Shown here: positions 48,890-61,860 of the stretch, one piece after another
Numbering within the stretch: the first letter of the stretch is position 1
Layout of the letters: each line of letters opens with the position of its first letter
NCBI GenBank assembly: GCA_013397455.1
Contig: VYZB01001112.1
Span: forward strand, 1-64,000
Direction of reading: 5' to 3'
DNA from: Crotophaga sulcirostris
Lineage: Eukaryota > Chordata > Aves > Cuculiformes > Crotophagidae
Length of the DNA: 64,000 nt
Notes under the pieces: model-generated
Database searches by the model: none
What the model was told of the DNA's origin: nothing
The model's input: the letters and a program-made list of their open reading frames with translations, nothing else
Position numbers and translations under genes: made by a program

Positions 48890-50352
48890 TGGTGCTGGTT
48901 CAGCCAGGGCAGAGATTGCTTTGGAGTGCCTAACAAGATACCTTCATGTATCTATGGGGAAGGGGCTGGGTGGTGAGGGCCAGACTTCTCCCAGAAATGC
49001 CTGGCTATTAGGAAGTGTCAGACAGGAGTGTCAGGCACATGGCATCAACTCTAACTGGGGATGTTCAGGCTACAGACCAGGAGGTCTCCCTCACGAGAAC
49101 AGTCTGGCAGGGGTGCAGGCTGCTCAGAGAGTTTGTGCCGTCACCATGCGATCATCTTGACGCCATCACGCGGCACATAGAGGAGAGCCAGGGGACCACA
49201 TCCAGTCAGTATGGGTTTATGAAAGCTAGGTCCTGCTTCACCAATCTGATTTCCGGCTATGACCAGGCTACCCACCTAGTGGATGAGGGAAAGTCTGTGG
49301 ATTTTGTCTACTTAGACTTAAGTAAAGTCTTTGAGGCTTTCCCCCTCAGTATTCCCCTGGAAAAAAACTGGCTGCTCATAGTTTAGATGGACATACTCTT
49401 TAAATCCAATTGGCAACTGATCACAATATTCCTCAGCATTCAGTGTTGGGGATGGTTCTGTTTAATGTTTAAATAAATCATCTGGATGAGGGGGTTAAGT
49501 ACTCCCTCAGTTAATTTAGCAGATGACAACAAATTGGGTGGGAGTGTTGATCTGCAGAGGGATCTGAACAGGCTGGATTGATGGGCCAAGGCCAATTGTA
49601 TGGGATTGAATAAAGCTATGTAGCAGGTCCTGCACTTGGGTCACAACGGCCCCATGCAGTGCTACAAGCTTGGAGAAGAGTAACTGGAAAGCTGCCTGGT
49701 GGAAAAGGAACTGGAGGGGCTGGTTGGCAGCCAGGTGAATATGAGCCAGCAGTGCCCACAGGTGGCCAGGAAGTCCAGTGGCATCCTTGCTTGTATCAAA
49801 AATGGTGTGGCCAGCAGGAGCACCTGTACTCAGCACTGGTAGGGCTGCACCTCAGATACTTTTTGGTTTGGGGGCCTTCACTACAAAAGGGATTTTGAGG
49901 TGCGGAAGCATGTACAAATAAAAGCAATGAGCTGGTGAAGCGGCTGGAGCACAAGTGTTACAAGGGAACTGGGATTGTTTAGTTTGGAGAAAAGGAGACT
50001 GAGGGCAGATCTTATCACTGTCTACAACTACCTGAAAGGAGATTGTAGCGAGGTGGGTGTTGGTCTCTTCTCCCAATCAACAAGTGATAAGACAAGACGA
50101 AATGGCCTCAAGTTGCACCAAGGGAGGCTTAGACTGGTTATTAGGAAAAATTTCTTTACCAGAAGGGTTATCAAGCACCAGAACAGGCTGCCCAGGGAAG
50201 TAGTTAAGTCACCATCCTTGGAGGTATTTAAAAGACACATAGGTGTGACACTTAGGGACATTGTTTAGTGATGAATTTGGCAGTGTTAGGTTTACAGTTG
50301 GACTGGATAGTATCAAAGGTATATCCAGCATGAAGAATTCTGTGATTCTATG
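48890..50352 (+). mobile_element. CR1 LINE, about 1.46 kb, the longest copy here
   Basis: Spans the middle of ORF2 to the 3' end. The reverse-transcriptase palm remnant is read at 49015-49386: 'AITRHIEESQGTTSSQYGFM', 'KARSCFTNL' and 'SVDFVYLDLSKVFEAF', where the catalytic Asp of motif A is kept. Later frames give '[20 protein letters not shown]', '[20 protein letters not shown]' and '[20 protein letters not shown]' (49975-50268). The tail is 'aattctgtgattctatg'. Stops and frameshifts separate the pieces, and sequence after 49370 shows a deletion. The 5' edge is judged only by the change to CR1-like, more GC-rich sequence, and may be off by 50 or more bases. Confidence 0.9.
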
Positions 50353-50479
50353 CCTGGAGAGTTTCAAGCCGCAGCTGAGCACCTGGCCCGGCCCCAAGGT
50401 TGACCCTGCTTTGGGCAGGAGGCTGGACCAGAGACCTCCCAAGATCCCTTCCAGTCTGAGTTATTCTGTGGTCCTATGG
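50353..50479 (+). mobile_element. CR1 LINE 3' tail of another subfamily, abutting
   Basis: Directly after the tail of the preceding CR1 comes a second CR1 3' end: 'gagagtttcaagccgcagct', 'gcacctggcccgg', 'gaccctgctttgggcaggag', 'gctggaccagagacctccc', 'gatcccttccagtctgag' and 'ttattctgtggtcctatg'. Its wording differs from the tail of the 48890-50352 copy, so it is a separate insertion of a different CR1 group. Either the longer copy inserted into the body of this one, leaving only the tail, or this one was already truncated. Confidence 0.88.
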
Positions 50480-53400
50480 GATGGCTGTCAATTCTGTTAT
50501 CCTGTCAGTACATGTCCTTAACTTGCTGGGTGAGCTAGCGGCAAAGGATACAGAATCAAGGTTGAACACCAGAGAAACCACAGCCATTCAAAGATGACCG
50601 AAGCATTATGGGATAGCTGTACTGCAGGGAAGTTTCCTCACCATCCTCGGTTCAAGTCAAAGGCAACCAGGTGGATCCTAGTACTGCAGAGAAGCACTGC
50701 TCTGGAGCAAGTGTTCCGTAATTATGTTTGCGGCTAGCTTTAAAAATCCAGACAATCAGCATCCTAGGAATTTCACTATCATCAGCTGAGGGTCTTGAAA
50801 AATAACTTATTTAGACAGTGGCATCTTTGTCAAAAACTGACAGTGTAATGATGTATTAATGGGAGACTATATGTTCATTGAAATAGAATAATTTTATTAA
50901 AATAAATAATTGAAAAATAGAGCAATTTTTTATTTGGAGAGGTCTGATGAAAACACATTTGTGTGGCCATAGTTCAGTTTCCCTTTATCTGCTTTCCTCA
51001 TTACATCCCATTTGATTTCCTGCTTAATTGACTCTCCTTTCTGCTTAGTGTAATGACAGCATATTCTTTATCTAAAGGGATTATTATATATCTGTGTCTC
51101 AATGGGAGTATGTTCTGAAGAACCACAACTGAAATCAGCTCACCTCTTTCCCTACTGGCCTTTTGCGTCAAGTGGTAACTTTTTCTAACCCCTGGTGTTA
51201 CTGCCTCTAAATTTCGCAGTGCCATTCACTCTTTTATTCAGGTTTTGCATACTTAGAAAATTGTTTATCCCTAACTATAAACCATTTAAAAATTGCATTA
51301 CCAAGGAAGAAGCATGAGTGGCAGGGAAGGTCAATCAACCTAAAGCACAGCCCCTAATGTATAGAGCGTATTCCTTTTAGAGAAGGCAATGAGGCAGAAT
51401 TGTGCAGTATATCTCCCATGTGTTATGCTCCTAAGCATCAGTTTTGGTGTGCATTTGTGTGCATGAGCGCGTGCACATCTCTTAGCAAGCTTCCACTATT
51501 CAGAGAGGAATTTTCTACATTTATTAGGCATGCCAAATTCTTTTAGGAACCGGATTCTTAGCTGCTCAAGGGCAGCAGGCATTTGAAGTAACTGAGGAAT
51601 GCAGCTTCAAAATGCAAGCTCCACATGGATATCCCAGGGTTTGATTGACTTTTTTTTCCCTGTTATTATCAAAATTCTCATTTCAAACCACCCATGATAT
51701 GATTTTTGCAGTGCTTAACACACAGACAACTCTTCTAGGTCATGACAGTGTTTGGGGTCCTTCACACTACAGAAATTCAGGTGCCAACATAGCAAAATTA
51801 TAGAGGCCTATTGATTATTTGGGCTACCATCACAGAAAACACGGCGTATATATGTGAAAAAGAATAGGGTGAATACCCTTCCTTATTCCCAGCTGTGACA
51901 ACGAACTTGTAACTCTTAAATTGTAGCTACGTCAGTAAATTTATATCAATCTAAGCAATTAAAAAGCAGACTCCATGAGAACTGTAGTTGGATAAATTGT
52001 TATTTCTGTAAGTATACTTGTTACTCTTGATATGAATTTTTACTATGATGTGGAGGAAACTGTGTACCTTATTTTTACCTCACCCTCCTGAGATGCAAAA
52101 TGTTCTTTTGTATTTGCTTAAATGTCTGTTTGAGAATGAAGATAAGAATACATTCAGCAGTAGATTATATAGTTCAATTATAACATTTCTTTCAGGAAGA
52201 TATGGGTGACTGCACATTCAGTGATGCTACATTTTATGTTTTACATTTTTTTTTACCGAAAAGGTAAAAAAAGCATACTTTTTATGTTTTAATGGAATGA
52301 ATGAAATCTGGACTTCCTAGGCATTTAAAGGCCATGGAAAAAGTCTTTTAGAGTATGCAAGCACCTAAAAGGACCTCCAATTTAATATACAATCTTTCGT
52401 AATACTTCACCTCTCTTTTCAGTATTTACATTTGAAATGCCAAGATTAAGGTTTTTCAGTATTAGTTTTTCCAGGTTTCTCTTAGTTTGCTTCCTTTTAC
52501 TGGAGGCAGGGCCATAAAATCCTTCTGCTCCCTTGGAAAACCAGGAGCCGTCAGATTTTCAGCATCTTCCTTGAGATATGACAGTGCTGAAGCAGCAATT
52601 GACAAATCCCGTGACATGCAAGGTCTAGTGCTTTCCATCAAAGAGAGGTAGCACTCAGACCTAGCTCTAATCAGTTAATTCTTGCATGACTGGTTTTCAT
52701 CAGTTTCTGGAGAATCCTTTTGACTTTTAGGGTTTTGTTTGTGAAGTATATTTATGCATTTAGGACATTACCACATTGATTAGAAAGAACATACTAAATT
52801 ACCAAGACATACCTATTGCAGCTTGGAAACTCTGCAAGCAAAAATTCAGTGTTTCAGTGAACTTGTTTATTTGGTTTGTTACGCTCCTCCGTCTTCTCTA
52901 CAGATGAGATTAAAATAGACTAAGAGAGGTAGAAAAGACTTAAAGCAGATAGAAAATGGCACGCTATTGATGTTCAGGAGTCTTCCTGAGCAACGTCTGC
53001 CCTGTGTGGGCTGCCCTGCAACCAATGTACAGAAGGGAAGGATGGGCTGCAGAAAAGAGGCAGAGCTTCGCTGTGGTGTCTGCTAAATCACTGCAAAACG
53101 CTGAGCAGACACAAGGATGTAATGTACCCTAAGGTCCACAAGCCCCTGGTTCTTTGGCAATCAGAGGTATTTGCAATTTGTTTTTCTCAACCCATTTGCC
53201 TCTTGTCCTTCTTTCCTCCTTTTCAGTGCTCTGAGTTTTCGAAAGAATGGTTGGAAAATGCATGCAGGTCTTTAAAGGTTACCTTCTGCCACCACCTGCT
53301 GAGAGCAGGGCCAAAACTGGCAGGAGATGCTGGGTCCTGCGTGCTCAGCTTCAGACTCTCCTGCAAGATAGACATGTCAACAGCCATCCTCAGGAAAACT

Positions 53401-53690
53401 GTTCTTCCGTCAGATCACTTTCTCTGAACTCATGGGCTATACCCATGGGTCCTGTCCCAGTAGGGAGCCTGCCTAGTCCAAGGGTTGTGGCACTCCATGC
53501 AGAGGGGCTGTGCTGCACAGAACCTGTGTGATCCCAAGGCAAATGCCATGAGCATCGTGTCCCATCTGGGATCCTGTGCAAGAGCAAGGTCGACAAACTG
53601 GAGGGCCTGCGGGAAGGCTGCCCAGATGGCAGGACTGGAGCCTTTGCCCTGTGAGGGGGGCGCGACTTACTTGTGGCAGTAACTGTCTTT
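50480..53690. other. AT-rich non-coding stretch, no recognised feature
   Basis: No transposon hallmark. Overlapping frames of about 100 codons at 53122-53531 show no motif. The right end becomes GC-richer and then runs into a pyrimidine tract. Confidence 0.55.
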
Positions 53691-53752
53691 AGTTTTCTTT
53701 CTCTCTCTGTGTCTCTCTTTTTTTTTTTTTTCCCCATGCTTTTTTTTTTCAG
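53691..53752. repeat. Pyrimidine tract (CT)n and T runs
   Basis: A 'tttctttctctctctgtgtc' run followed by two T runs, one of about 15 bases and one of about 10, separated by CCCCATGC. It lies about 30 bases before the unclassified repeat copy B. Copy A has no such tract, so it is not part of the repeat. Confidence 0.85.
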
Positions 53753-53783
53753 AAGGCCAGAAAGAGAGAGAAAGATTTCTCCC

Positions 53784-54247
53784 CAAAAATGCATGCCTCC
53801 CACACATGCTTGGAAAGGCTTCGGAGAGAAAAGATGACAGGTGGTTTGATGGCATTGCAGTTTCTACAGATGTGAGACCTGGCGTTAAAAACCAGCTCAA
53901 CCCAACCCAACACAACCAAATTGAACCATCATTGTATTTTCTCTCAGAGCTAGTTCTGGTGGGATTCAGCTTAGAAGATGATACTTCTCTACCAAAGTTC
54001 TCCTGGTACCGTAACTGTGGGATTATAGGAGAATGTGAGTGCAAAAGGTATATAGAAAAACAAGACATTTAAGCACGTGCTTCTTGTCCACATTTGCACC
54101 TTCCCAAGCTCATTTTCCTTACCTATTCTCCTCTGGCAATTTTTCTCCTTTTTTTCTCCCACCTCGCCTTTGTCCTGGAGTAGAGGTGTTGTACAAAGTG
54201 TTGAAAGTAGCTCTGTACCTGTATTCCTATGCAAAGAAAACATTTTG
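53784..54247 (+). repeat. Unclassified interspersed repeat, copy B
   Basis: Second copy of the repeat at 1447-1911, same orientation and almost the same length (464 against 465 bases). Well-matched blocks are 'ggtttgatggcattgcag' against 'ggttgatggtattgcag', 'cacaaccaaattgaacc', 'tttctctcag', 'tctcctctgg' and 'cctttgtcctggagtagag'. The 88-codon frame (53806-54072) and the copy A frame agree in the phrase 'IEPSL-FLS' and in 'TSLPK', but disagree before it because of an indel. I therefore cannot claim coding conservation. No termini of a known transposon class are visible. Confidence 0.6.
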
Positions 54248-57200
54248 GTGGAAAAGTTGTTCATGGAGTAATTCACAACCTGACCACTGTCTGTGGGAAG
54301 TGAAAAGGGAAGTGATTGCTTCCCCAGGCATCACAGAGTTGCAGTCAAAAGGAAGATGAGCATTTATGTTTCATCTGACCTCACCTCCTTCCTCCTGGAG
54401 AAACGTTGACTATGTGGATGATAAGTCTGCAAAATAAGCATGGCTTGTCTGTTGTGGTGGTAAGTTGAACTCAATCAGACAATGACACATGTGTTTCAGT
54501 GTGTCAGAAGCAGAGTAAAGTGCAACTGGGAGCAAGAGAAAACAAACCTTGGAGGAGACGACTGCGAGTTTGTCTGTTCTCCCCTTCTCTGCTGTCACGT
54601 CATCTCCCTGTGGTTTTGCTTCCTCCTTTTACACTGCAAGCTGTGGGACCATGGATGCTCTTTATAGAGCATGTCTCATAGCCCTTGTACAACATGGTCT
54701 TGGACAGACCTTCATGATGTTATTATAGTATACATGACTGAAGTGATTCCTGAATGCTGGTATTAGTGGCACAACTGACTTCTTTTTGTAACCATGATAT
54801 TTTACTCATAGTATCTCTGTTGGCATGAAATATAAGCTGATGATGTGATGAACTCTGAGGAACATGGTGTCTTATTATTTTGTAAAGGTTTCCAAAATCT
54901 TTGGAAATGAGGATTAAATAAATCAGACTGCAAAAATTCTCCACTTGCCTAAGGTGTGCAATTTTGATGAATGTGAGTAAAACATATTTTTTCCCATTAT
55001 CCATACAATAGAAGGTAGATTAATGAGTTCATTCTGGGCACATGTTGGGGATTTTTGTTAAAATTTTCCCAAATACCTTTCTCAAGCTTCAGCTACAAAG
55101 AAATACTTATAACTATCTTCATTATTACTATTTCTACACCACCAGCATTGCCATCACAATTCTTCATTAAAACAGTTGCAGAGGATCCCAAAGGACACAT
55201 CAGAAAGAAAATTCAATTTCCAATTATCCTGTTGGAGCTAAAATACTGCCATTATTATCATGTATGTTCTGCAACATCTGAAAGACTGAACCCTTGTGAG
55301 AGAGGCTGTCAGATAAGTGCTGGCACAGCTCTTTGGGGCTTTTAAATGGAAAAGGTGAAGATAGCAGGTGCAGAACGGCCAAACCAAACAGACCAAAGTC
55401 AAGTCTACACATTAATATTGCTGAAGGACAGATTACTGGCTAATGCTGTAGCTAACTGCTAGGCACTAATAGTCTGTTCTTTGTTCGAGCTTCAAAGCTC
55501 TGTGCTCACACAATGTTTTTATCTGTTGAGCAGAGAGAATCTAAGTGTGTTTACTCCACAGCCAAGTAGAACGTTCTTTGAAGACCTCTTTGCTTTTGTA
55601 CAGTGAGACATCATGAAGAAGAGGTGCTTTTAAAAGACACACTTGCTGTGAGGATGTCCTTGTTTGGGTGGCAGCACATGAGCAGTCTTTCTAGGTAGCA
55701 AACAGAATTTGTGCAGAAGAACCTGGTTCTCACACCATTCCCTCACTGTGTTCCACACAAGACTGTTGGGAGAGGCATCCAGAAGTCTGTTTGAGCAATT
55801 AGATATTTGGAGGGTTTGTTCCTTTGTACGTTTATTCACATGTATAGGACTGGGTGAAGAGGGTGGGATTTTTAACTCTACTTTATTTGTAATATTGCTT
55901 TATGACAACCATGGGAGCATAATTCTGCTCTCATCTGCTCTTTCTCACTGCTTCTAACACTGTTTTGTGATTGATCTCTTTCTGTGGTAAGAAACATCTA
56001 ACACAACTCTGAAGTCATTGCTATTGACTTCAGAGGCTTTTGGATTTACCTTCAGGTACCATCAAAATCCTAATAATTATTCTTGATGTGCAAACGTGTC
56101 ATGCCTTTGCTTTCTGCCTAATTGGGGTCTTCATGGGAAGAAACCATACTTATACTAACAGGGAAATCCCACCAATAAGGCAAACATCATCTAATGTCGA
56201 TGTTGTTTAAAACTGTCTTAACAATCTCATTACCGCTACTGAGTTATTTCCCTCAGCCACTGAGTTACTCTCTATGAATATACAGCTGATGACTACTAAT
56301 TCTGCTTGTCAGTAAGAACATAAATGTGTTCCTTGAAGTGATCGAAATCTTCCAACATCACCTGATTTCTCATTACTAAAAACAGATTAAACTTCTTTTT
56401 CTGTAAAGCTCAATGGAGGAGCAGTCAAGATTTTAACACAGGCTTTAAATGAGACAGATGGAAAATCTCTCACATACCTCCACTTGACTTGTCAAATCAA
56501 CTTCCAGAAAAGTAAAAGTATGGTGTGTCCATACTGAGGATGGTACTAATCTTGACAGAGTAAGTGTTGTGAGACACAAGGGGAAGGGGTGATTCATCTC
56601 AATTTAGGAAGGAAATTATCCGCTTACCTGACAGTAGCAGCTCTCAAAAGGCTTATTATTTGTATTAAAAAAGTCCATGCTAGAAACATCAGGGTAAGAT
56701 CTTACATAAATGTAAGGTGATTTTAATTTGCAATACTTCTAAGCACTTGATTTAACCCATTCATGCCTTCTCCTCCATCAAATGACAAGAACTAGGATGC
56801 ATATACTGCTGGTCTGTTCAGAGTCACTGGTGTGCAACAAAGCAATTTTAAGTAATTCAGCTGCCTTGTGCTTAGGTCGTTTGAGCTTTTTGGCATTACT
56901 GGCTCTCTTGTCAGTGAGATAACAGCAAAAGGAGTGACACACAGGGTACACTGTAGCCTTATTGCCATCCTCCTTTTATCAAGATGCAGAGTCCTCTGCT
57001 GATGCATTATCTATGTTGTGGTTTTACCAGAAACCAATCTTTATAGGAACACCACATTCCTGAATTTCACTGCTGTTCACTGTGTGTTTGGTTATCAGTA
57101 TGGGACATTGAACAGGACTTCCTAATCATTTTCATAGCCTATGTCTCTCACTGTGAGAAACTGTCCATACTGGAGTGCGGCAAATGACTCACGACACAGC

Positions 57201-57407
57201 AGGATGCCATCCCTTCAACAGTCTGCACTGTTGAGGTACATGGTTGGTGGCTGAATGCATTTCAGTGATGTGCTCCCACAGGAAGAATGTCACAACCTCC
57301 TACCAGCTCTGTGTGACAAGGGTACATTCAGTGGTCAGCTGCATATGTGAGATGTCTCCACATGGTGGAGAAGTAATTTTGTTTTCTTTAAGTTGTATGA
57401 AGAAATG
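54248..57407. other. AT-rich non-coding stretch, no recognised feature
   Basis: About 3.2 kb without transposon hallmark, CpG-rich segment or credible coding frame. The frames present are under 100 codons and lack motifs. Confidence 0.55.
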
Positions 57408-57979
57408 AGCAGCAAGTGGAGGGAGGTGATTCTGCCTATCTACTCTGCTCTGGTGAGACCTCACCAGGAGTACTGCATTCAGTTCTGGAGTCCTCAGCAC
57501 AGGATGGACATGGATCTGTTAGAGTGAGTCTAGAGGAGGGCCATGAAGATGATCAGAGGGTTGGAGCAGCTCCCCTCTGAGGAAAAGTTGGGTTTTTTCA
57601 GCCTGGAGAAGAGAAGTCTCCAAAGAGACCTTAGTGAAGCCTTCTAGTACTTTAAGGGGACCTACAGGAAGGATGGGGTTGGGTTCTTTATCAGGGGGTG
57701 AAGGAATAGGATGATGGGTAACAGTTTTAAGCTGAAACAGAATAAGTTTACATTAGATATTAGGAAGAATTTTTTTACTGTTAGACACTGAAACAGGTTT
57801 CCCAGGGAAGTCGTGGATGCCCCAATCCTGGAGGTGTTCAAAGCCAGGTGGGATGAGGCTTTGAGCAACCCAATCCAGTGAAAGGTGACCCTACCCATGG
57901 CAGGGAGGTTGGAGCTAAATGATCTTTAAGGCCCCTTCCAACCCAAACTATTCTATGATTCTATGGTTGTATGATTCTA
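57408..57979 (+). mobile_element. CR1 LINE, 5'-truncated, about 0.57 kb
   Basis: Begins in ORF2 at 'gagggaggtgattctgcc' and 'ctctgctctggtgagacctc', continues through 'ttcagcctggagaagagaag', 'attaggaagaa' and 'tttcccagggaagtcgtgg' to 'ccttccaacccaaactattc' with a tail of ATTCTATG and degenerate units. The ORF2 frame carries a stop in the first 130 bases ('gttagagtgagtctag') and further breaks. It belongs to the same group as 17403-17899 and 63296-63929 by wording. Confidence 0.94.
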
Positions 57980-59507
57980 CAGTTGAGGATCCTCTGATAT
58001 TCATTATATGACACTCTTTATAAACTGGGCTGTAATATATATGCAAAATGTTTGCTGCATTTATTTTGTCACTTACTGGTTTCTGACTGTTTAGTAGTTC
58101 CATATTGTTTATATTAGCAAGAAACTTTATGCAAACTTGTTTCTGATAAGGAAAAGAATGAGATTAAGGAAAGAAAAATGCGGCCAGTGGAAACATGATC
58201 ATTGCTCAAGCAGATGCTAGTTTGCTCTTTTAATTAGTCATGAGCTAGTTCTGATTCAAAATCCATATAGGTGCATTACCACAGTCCAAGTGAGTGATCT
58301 GAGGTTTTCTGGTTTGGGTTTATCACTACAGCAGTGTCATCAGCAGTTTTGCCTCGATGGTGGCTGACATTTAGTGTGTGACTTGAGTGTGTTCACACTG
58401 ATCTGGCTGCAAGCTACTGCTATGAAAGATTCTTGGCTCATCTTTTTCACAGAAGCTGGCCTGAAATGACTCCACAGCAACTTTGGAAGTGATGGGGCAG
58501 GTTACAGACTTGTGTAAAATAAATAGAAAATCAATTTTACATGTAGGGAGATTGATGTAAGGGAAATTGAAAAGGCCTGCTCAGGGCAGAGTCACTAAGC
58601 ATTGGATCGAATACTTCTGGCTTCACATCCATGGTAGCGTCTACACTCATGTTGTAACAAGACAATATGCCTCAGCTGAGGCACAGGACTTTGAGGTTTT
58701 AGCCCTAGTTCTCCTTGCCCAGGATAAAGGGACCTTACCTTTATTTCCCTTCACAGCCATCATTTATTTTTTTGAGGAGCCCAGAAGGAACTAGATTCTC
58801 ACAGGTCCTCTATTGCAGAAATCAGTAGTAGGTGACTCTCTGGCTTGTGCCTGCTAGCACAGTTTCTAATCACCCCTAAGAATACAAGTGATACAAACAA
58901 TTTGAATTTGAGGCGTATGTCTTTTCCAGTTCTGTTACTATTTCTAAAGAAATGTTTGAAGTGTTTTTGAAAATAACAAACGCTATGAAGTCTTCACTCT
59001 TCTTGGGTATACATGGACCAAACTTACCCATCTTGTAACTCAATTTGTTTTCTGAAGGCTACCCTTTGAAATGCTCTCTCTCTCTGCCTGTGTATGCTTA
59101 TGAATGCTCAGTGTGGGTTGTTCATGCTTTTTATGCGCTGATGGCACCGTGGGGGGGTTTTGTTTGATATCTTATTGCATTCAACTCAGTAAACTATTCC
59201 ATAAAATGAAACTACATGGTAGATTCTAGAGCTGTCAGAAAGGACTACAGGCCTACTTAAATAACAGTGGTTTCCTAGAACTCATGACAGAGAGAAATAA
59301 CAATAATTACCAAGAAATAAAATACTGCACATATCTAAAAAATCAGTAAAAATATGCTCCGTTTATCTTTTGGATGTTTTTATATGCAACAGAAATATCG
59401 ATCCAAGGCAGAAGTGTTGTGTGGCTTTGGAAAGGTTTTACTTGAGCACCCTGTTGGACTACCACAGGCCTTGTTCTATTTCACTGTACTTCTATGCCTC
59501 ATCCAGT
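57980..59507. other. AT-rich non-coding stretch, no recognised feature
   Basis: About 1.5 kb with no transposon hallmark or credible frame. A run of eight G follows 'gcaccgt' near 59150. Confidence 0.55.
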
Positions 59508-60708
59508 TGGAAAGTGATGGAACAACTAATTCTGGAAACCATTTCCAGGTGTGTGAAGGACAAGAAGAGCCATCACAAGTATTCAGCGTGGATTCATCAA
59601 GGAGAAGTCATGTTTAACCAACCTATTAACCTTCTACAATGACAGTGTCTCCCATAACTTTCTTGTAGACAAGATGTTGATGTATGGGCTGGATGAGCAG
59701 ACAGTAAGGTGGATTGAAAATTGTCTGGATGGCTGAGCTCAGAGGTGTGTGACCACTCTACTTGGAGGCCAGTAACTAGTGATTTATTCCAGGAGTCGAG
59801 ACTAGGTCCAGTCCTGTCTAACATCTTCATTAATGATCTAGATAATGGTGCAGGGTGTACCTTCATCAGGCTTATAGAAGATACAAAACTGGGAGGAGTG
59901 GCTGATACACTGGAGAGTCATTCTGCCATCCAGAGGTATGCAGACAGGCTGGAGAAATGGGCAAACAGGAATCTCAGACAGTTCAATATGGGCAAGTGCA
60001 AAATTGTGCACCTGAGGAACAACAGCCTCAGGCACTAAGACATGCTGGGGCAGCCTGGCTAGAAAGGACCTCTGCTGCAGAGAAGGCCTTGAGCTTTTGA
60101 TGGACACCTATATGGCACGAGCCAGTAATATGACCTTGCCACAAAGAAGACCAACGCTGTCCTGGGCTGCATTAGGAGGAGTATTGCTGCAAGTCTAGGG
60201 AGGTAGTCTTTTCCCTCTACTTGGCACTGTTGAGAGCACACCTGGAACATCGTGTCCAGTTCTGGGCTCACCCGTAAAAGTGAGACATGGACATGCTGTA
60301 AAGAGTTCAACAAAGGAAGAACTGAGAGAGCTGAGACTGTTCAGCCTGGAGAAGAGCAGGCTTGAGAAGGAACTGAGGAATATATATAAACATCTGATGT
60401 AGGAGTACAAAGAAGATTGAACCTGGCTCTTTTCAGCGGTGCCCAGTGACAGGACCACAGGACCACAAACTGAACCACAGGAGATTCCCTTTGGACATCA
60501 GAAAACACTTCTTCTTCACAGGGAGGGTGACCAAGCACTGGCACAGGTTGATCAGTGAGCATATGGCATCTCCATCCTTGGAGATATTCAAAAGCCATCT
60601 GGACATGGTTCTGGGCAACTGGCTTTAATTGTCCTTGCTTGAACAAGGGGATTAGGCCACCTGACCTCCAGAGGTTCCTTCCAACAGCAACTGCTCTGTG
60701 ATTCTGTC
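59508..60708 (+). mobile_element. CR1 LINE, about 1.2 kb, with reverse-transcriptase remnant
   Basis: It starts inside the reverse-transcriptase domain ('VMEQLILETISR') and runs to the 3' end ('cagaggttccttccaac', 'gctctgtgattctgtc'). Frame 59721-60038 reads the palm and thumb: 'GPVLSNIFINDLDNGAG', then the position of the catalytic F-A-D-D box reads L-I-E-D (Glu codon 59877-59879), then 'TKLGGVADT' and 'RLEKWANRNLRQFNMGKCKI'. With the first Asp replaced by Glu and several frameshifts, the enzyme cannot be active. Upstream, the 'KDKK' to 'FTKGKSC' part is frameshifted. It is the best-preserved reverse-transcriptase stretch in the window. Confidence 0.94.
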
Positions 60709-61860
60709 AAGAGTACTGATCCTATTACTGGTTTTGCTGCTGTTCTCCATAGTAAGCAATTTCTGTGTCTTTGAATTTTCAGTGCCAGACACTACACCTC
60801 CTTGTAATCAAAATACAGCCTTCTCTTCTTGTACAGGCTCCTCTTGTCCTGGAAGACTTCCTAATGCTTTACAGACCAATTCCTCTCTCTCTACCTCTCA
60901 TTCAGGCACTATAACCCTGGATTTCTGTGTATCCCCAACTTCACATGTGGAACTGACAGTGTTTCATAGAATGCAAGGTCCTGATCCTCAGCGACTTGCC
61001 TGATAGCCAAAGCTTGGCCTCTATTTATTGCCTGCATCGATGGTACAAAAAAAGGACCAAAATAACAAGGTCTGACTTTGGAGCCTCACATCTAGATGTT
61101 GCATGATGCCTGCTGCCTTTGTAGCCAGGCTTGTAATCTAATTTCACAAGCCCAGTTATCCAGGTACGATAATTTCCAGCCAGCACCAGCTGGTTCTTGT
61201 TTTCCTTTACACTCTCTGCTACCTTTGAGGTGTACTGTGATCCCAGCTGCACGATTGGTCTCATCTCGGAAATCAAGGAGGGGACAATTGGCTGAGGACT
61301 GCCTCCAGAGAAAGTTGTATCACTTACAGGACATGGAGGTATTTGGCTCTCCTGGTTAATGCCTTGCCTTTGAGGAAGGGCTCAGAACAAAATTCTCTTT
61401 CCCTGGAAATAAGGTGAAATAGCAGCATGCTGCAAGTTCTCAGCCTTGTAAAAGGAAACACTGAGGAGTGATATAGCCATGCCATCTGGCAAACACAGGT
61501 TGTAATAGGCTGAGCAAGACACAGATAGAATCTTTCTTCAGTTAATTCTGAATGCATTGTGCTAAACATCCTCTCTGCCCTGAATGAGAAGACTGGTGTA
61601 GGGTGGGGGGAAGGGGCAAAGGAGTCGGGTCAGTATCTGTTCAGCCACAGTTTCCCTCTGTGCGCTTAGCTGTATGATAACCACCAGGACTTCCAAGGAA
61701 GATGGCTTCCATTGATGAAAATAAAGCATTCAAATATTTGTGCAGGTTCAGTTCTTAAATGCTGTATTTTTATTCCAGTGTGCACAGCGGGTATGAGGGT
61801 ACCTTCTTCACATCCTTTAAGTCAGCTGGAGTGCAGGTTCTTTAAGGCTGGATTTCTTTT
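60709..61860. other. Non-coding stretch, no recognised feature
   Basis: The 101-codon frame at 60698-61003 starts within the CR1 tail and shows no domain. No transposon hallmark in between the two CR1 copies. Confidence 0.55.

Noticed and set aside
53485..53803. 137-codon minus-strand frame with a Lys/Arg-rich part
   Set aside because: The basic part comes from the pyrimidine and T tract read in reverse. Nothing else supports coding.
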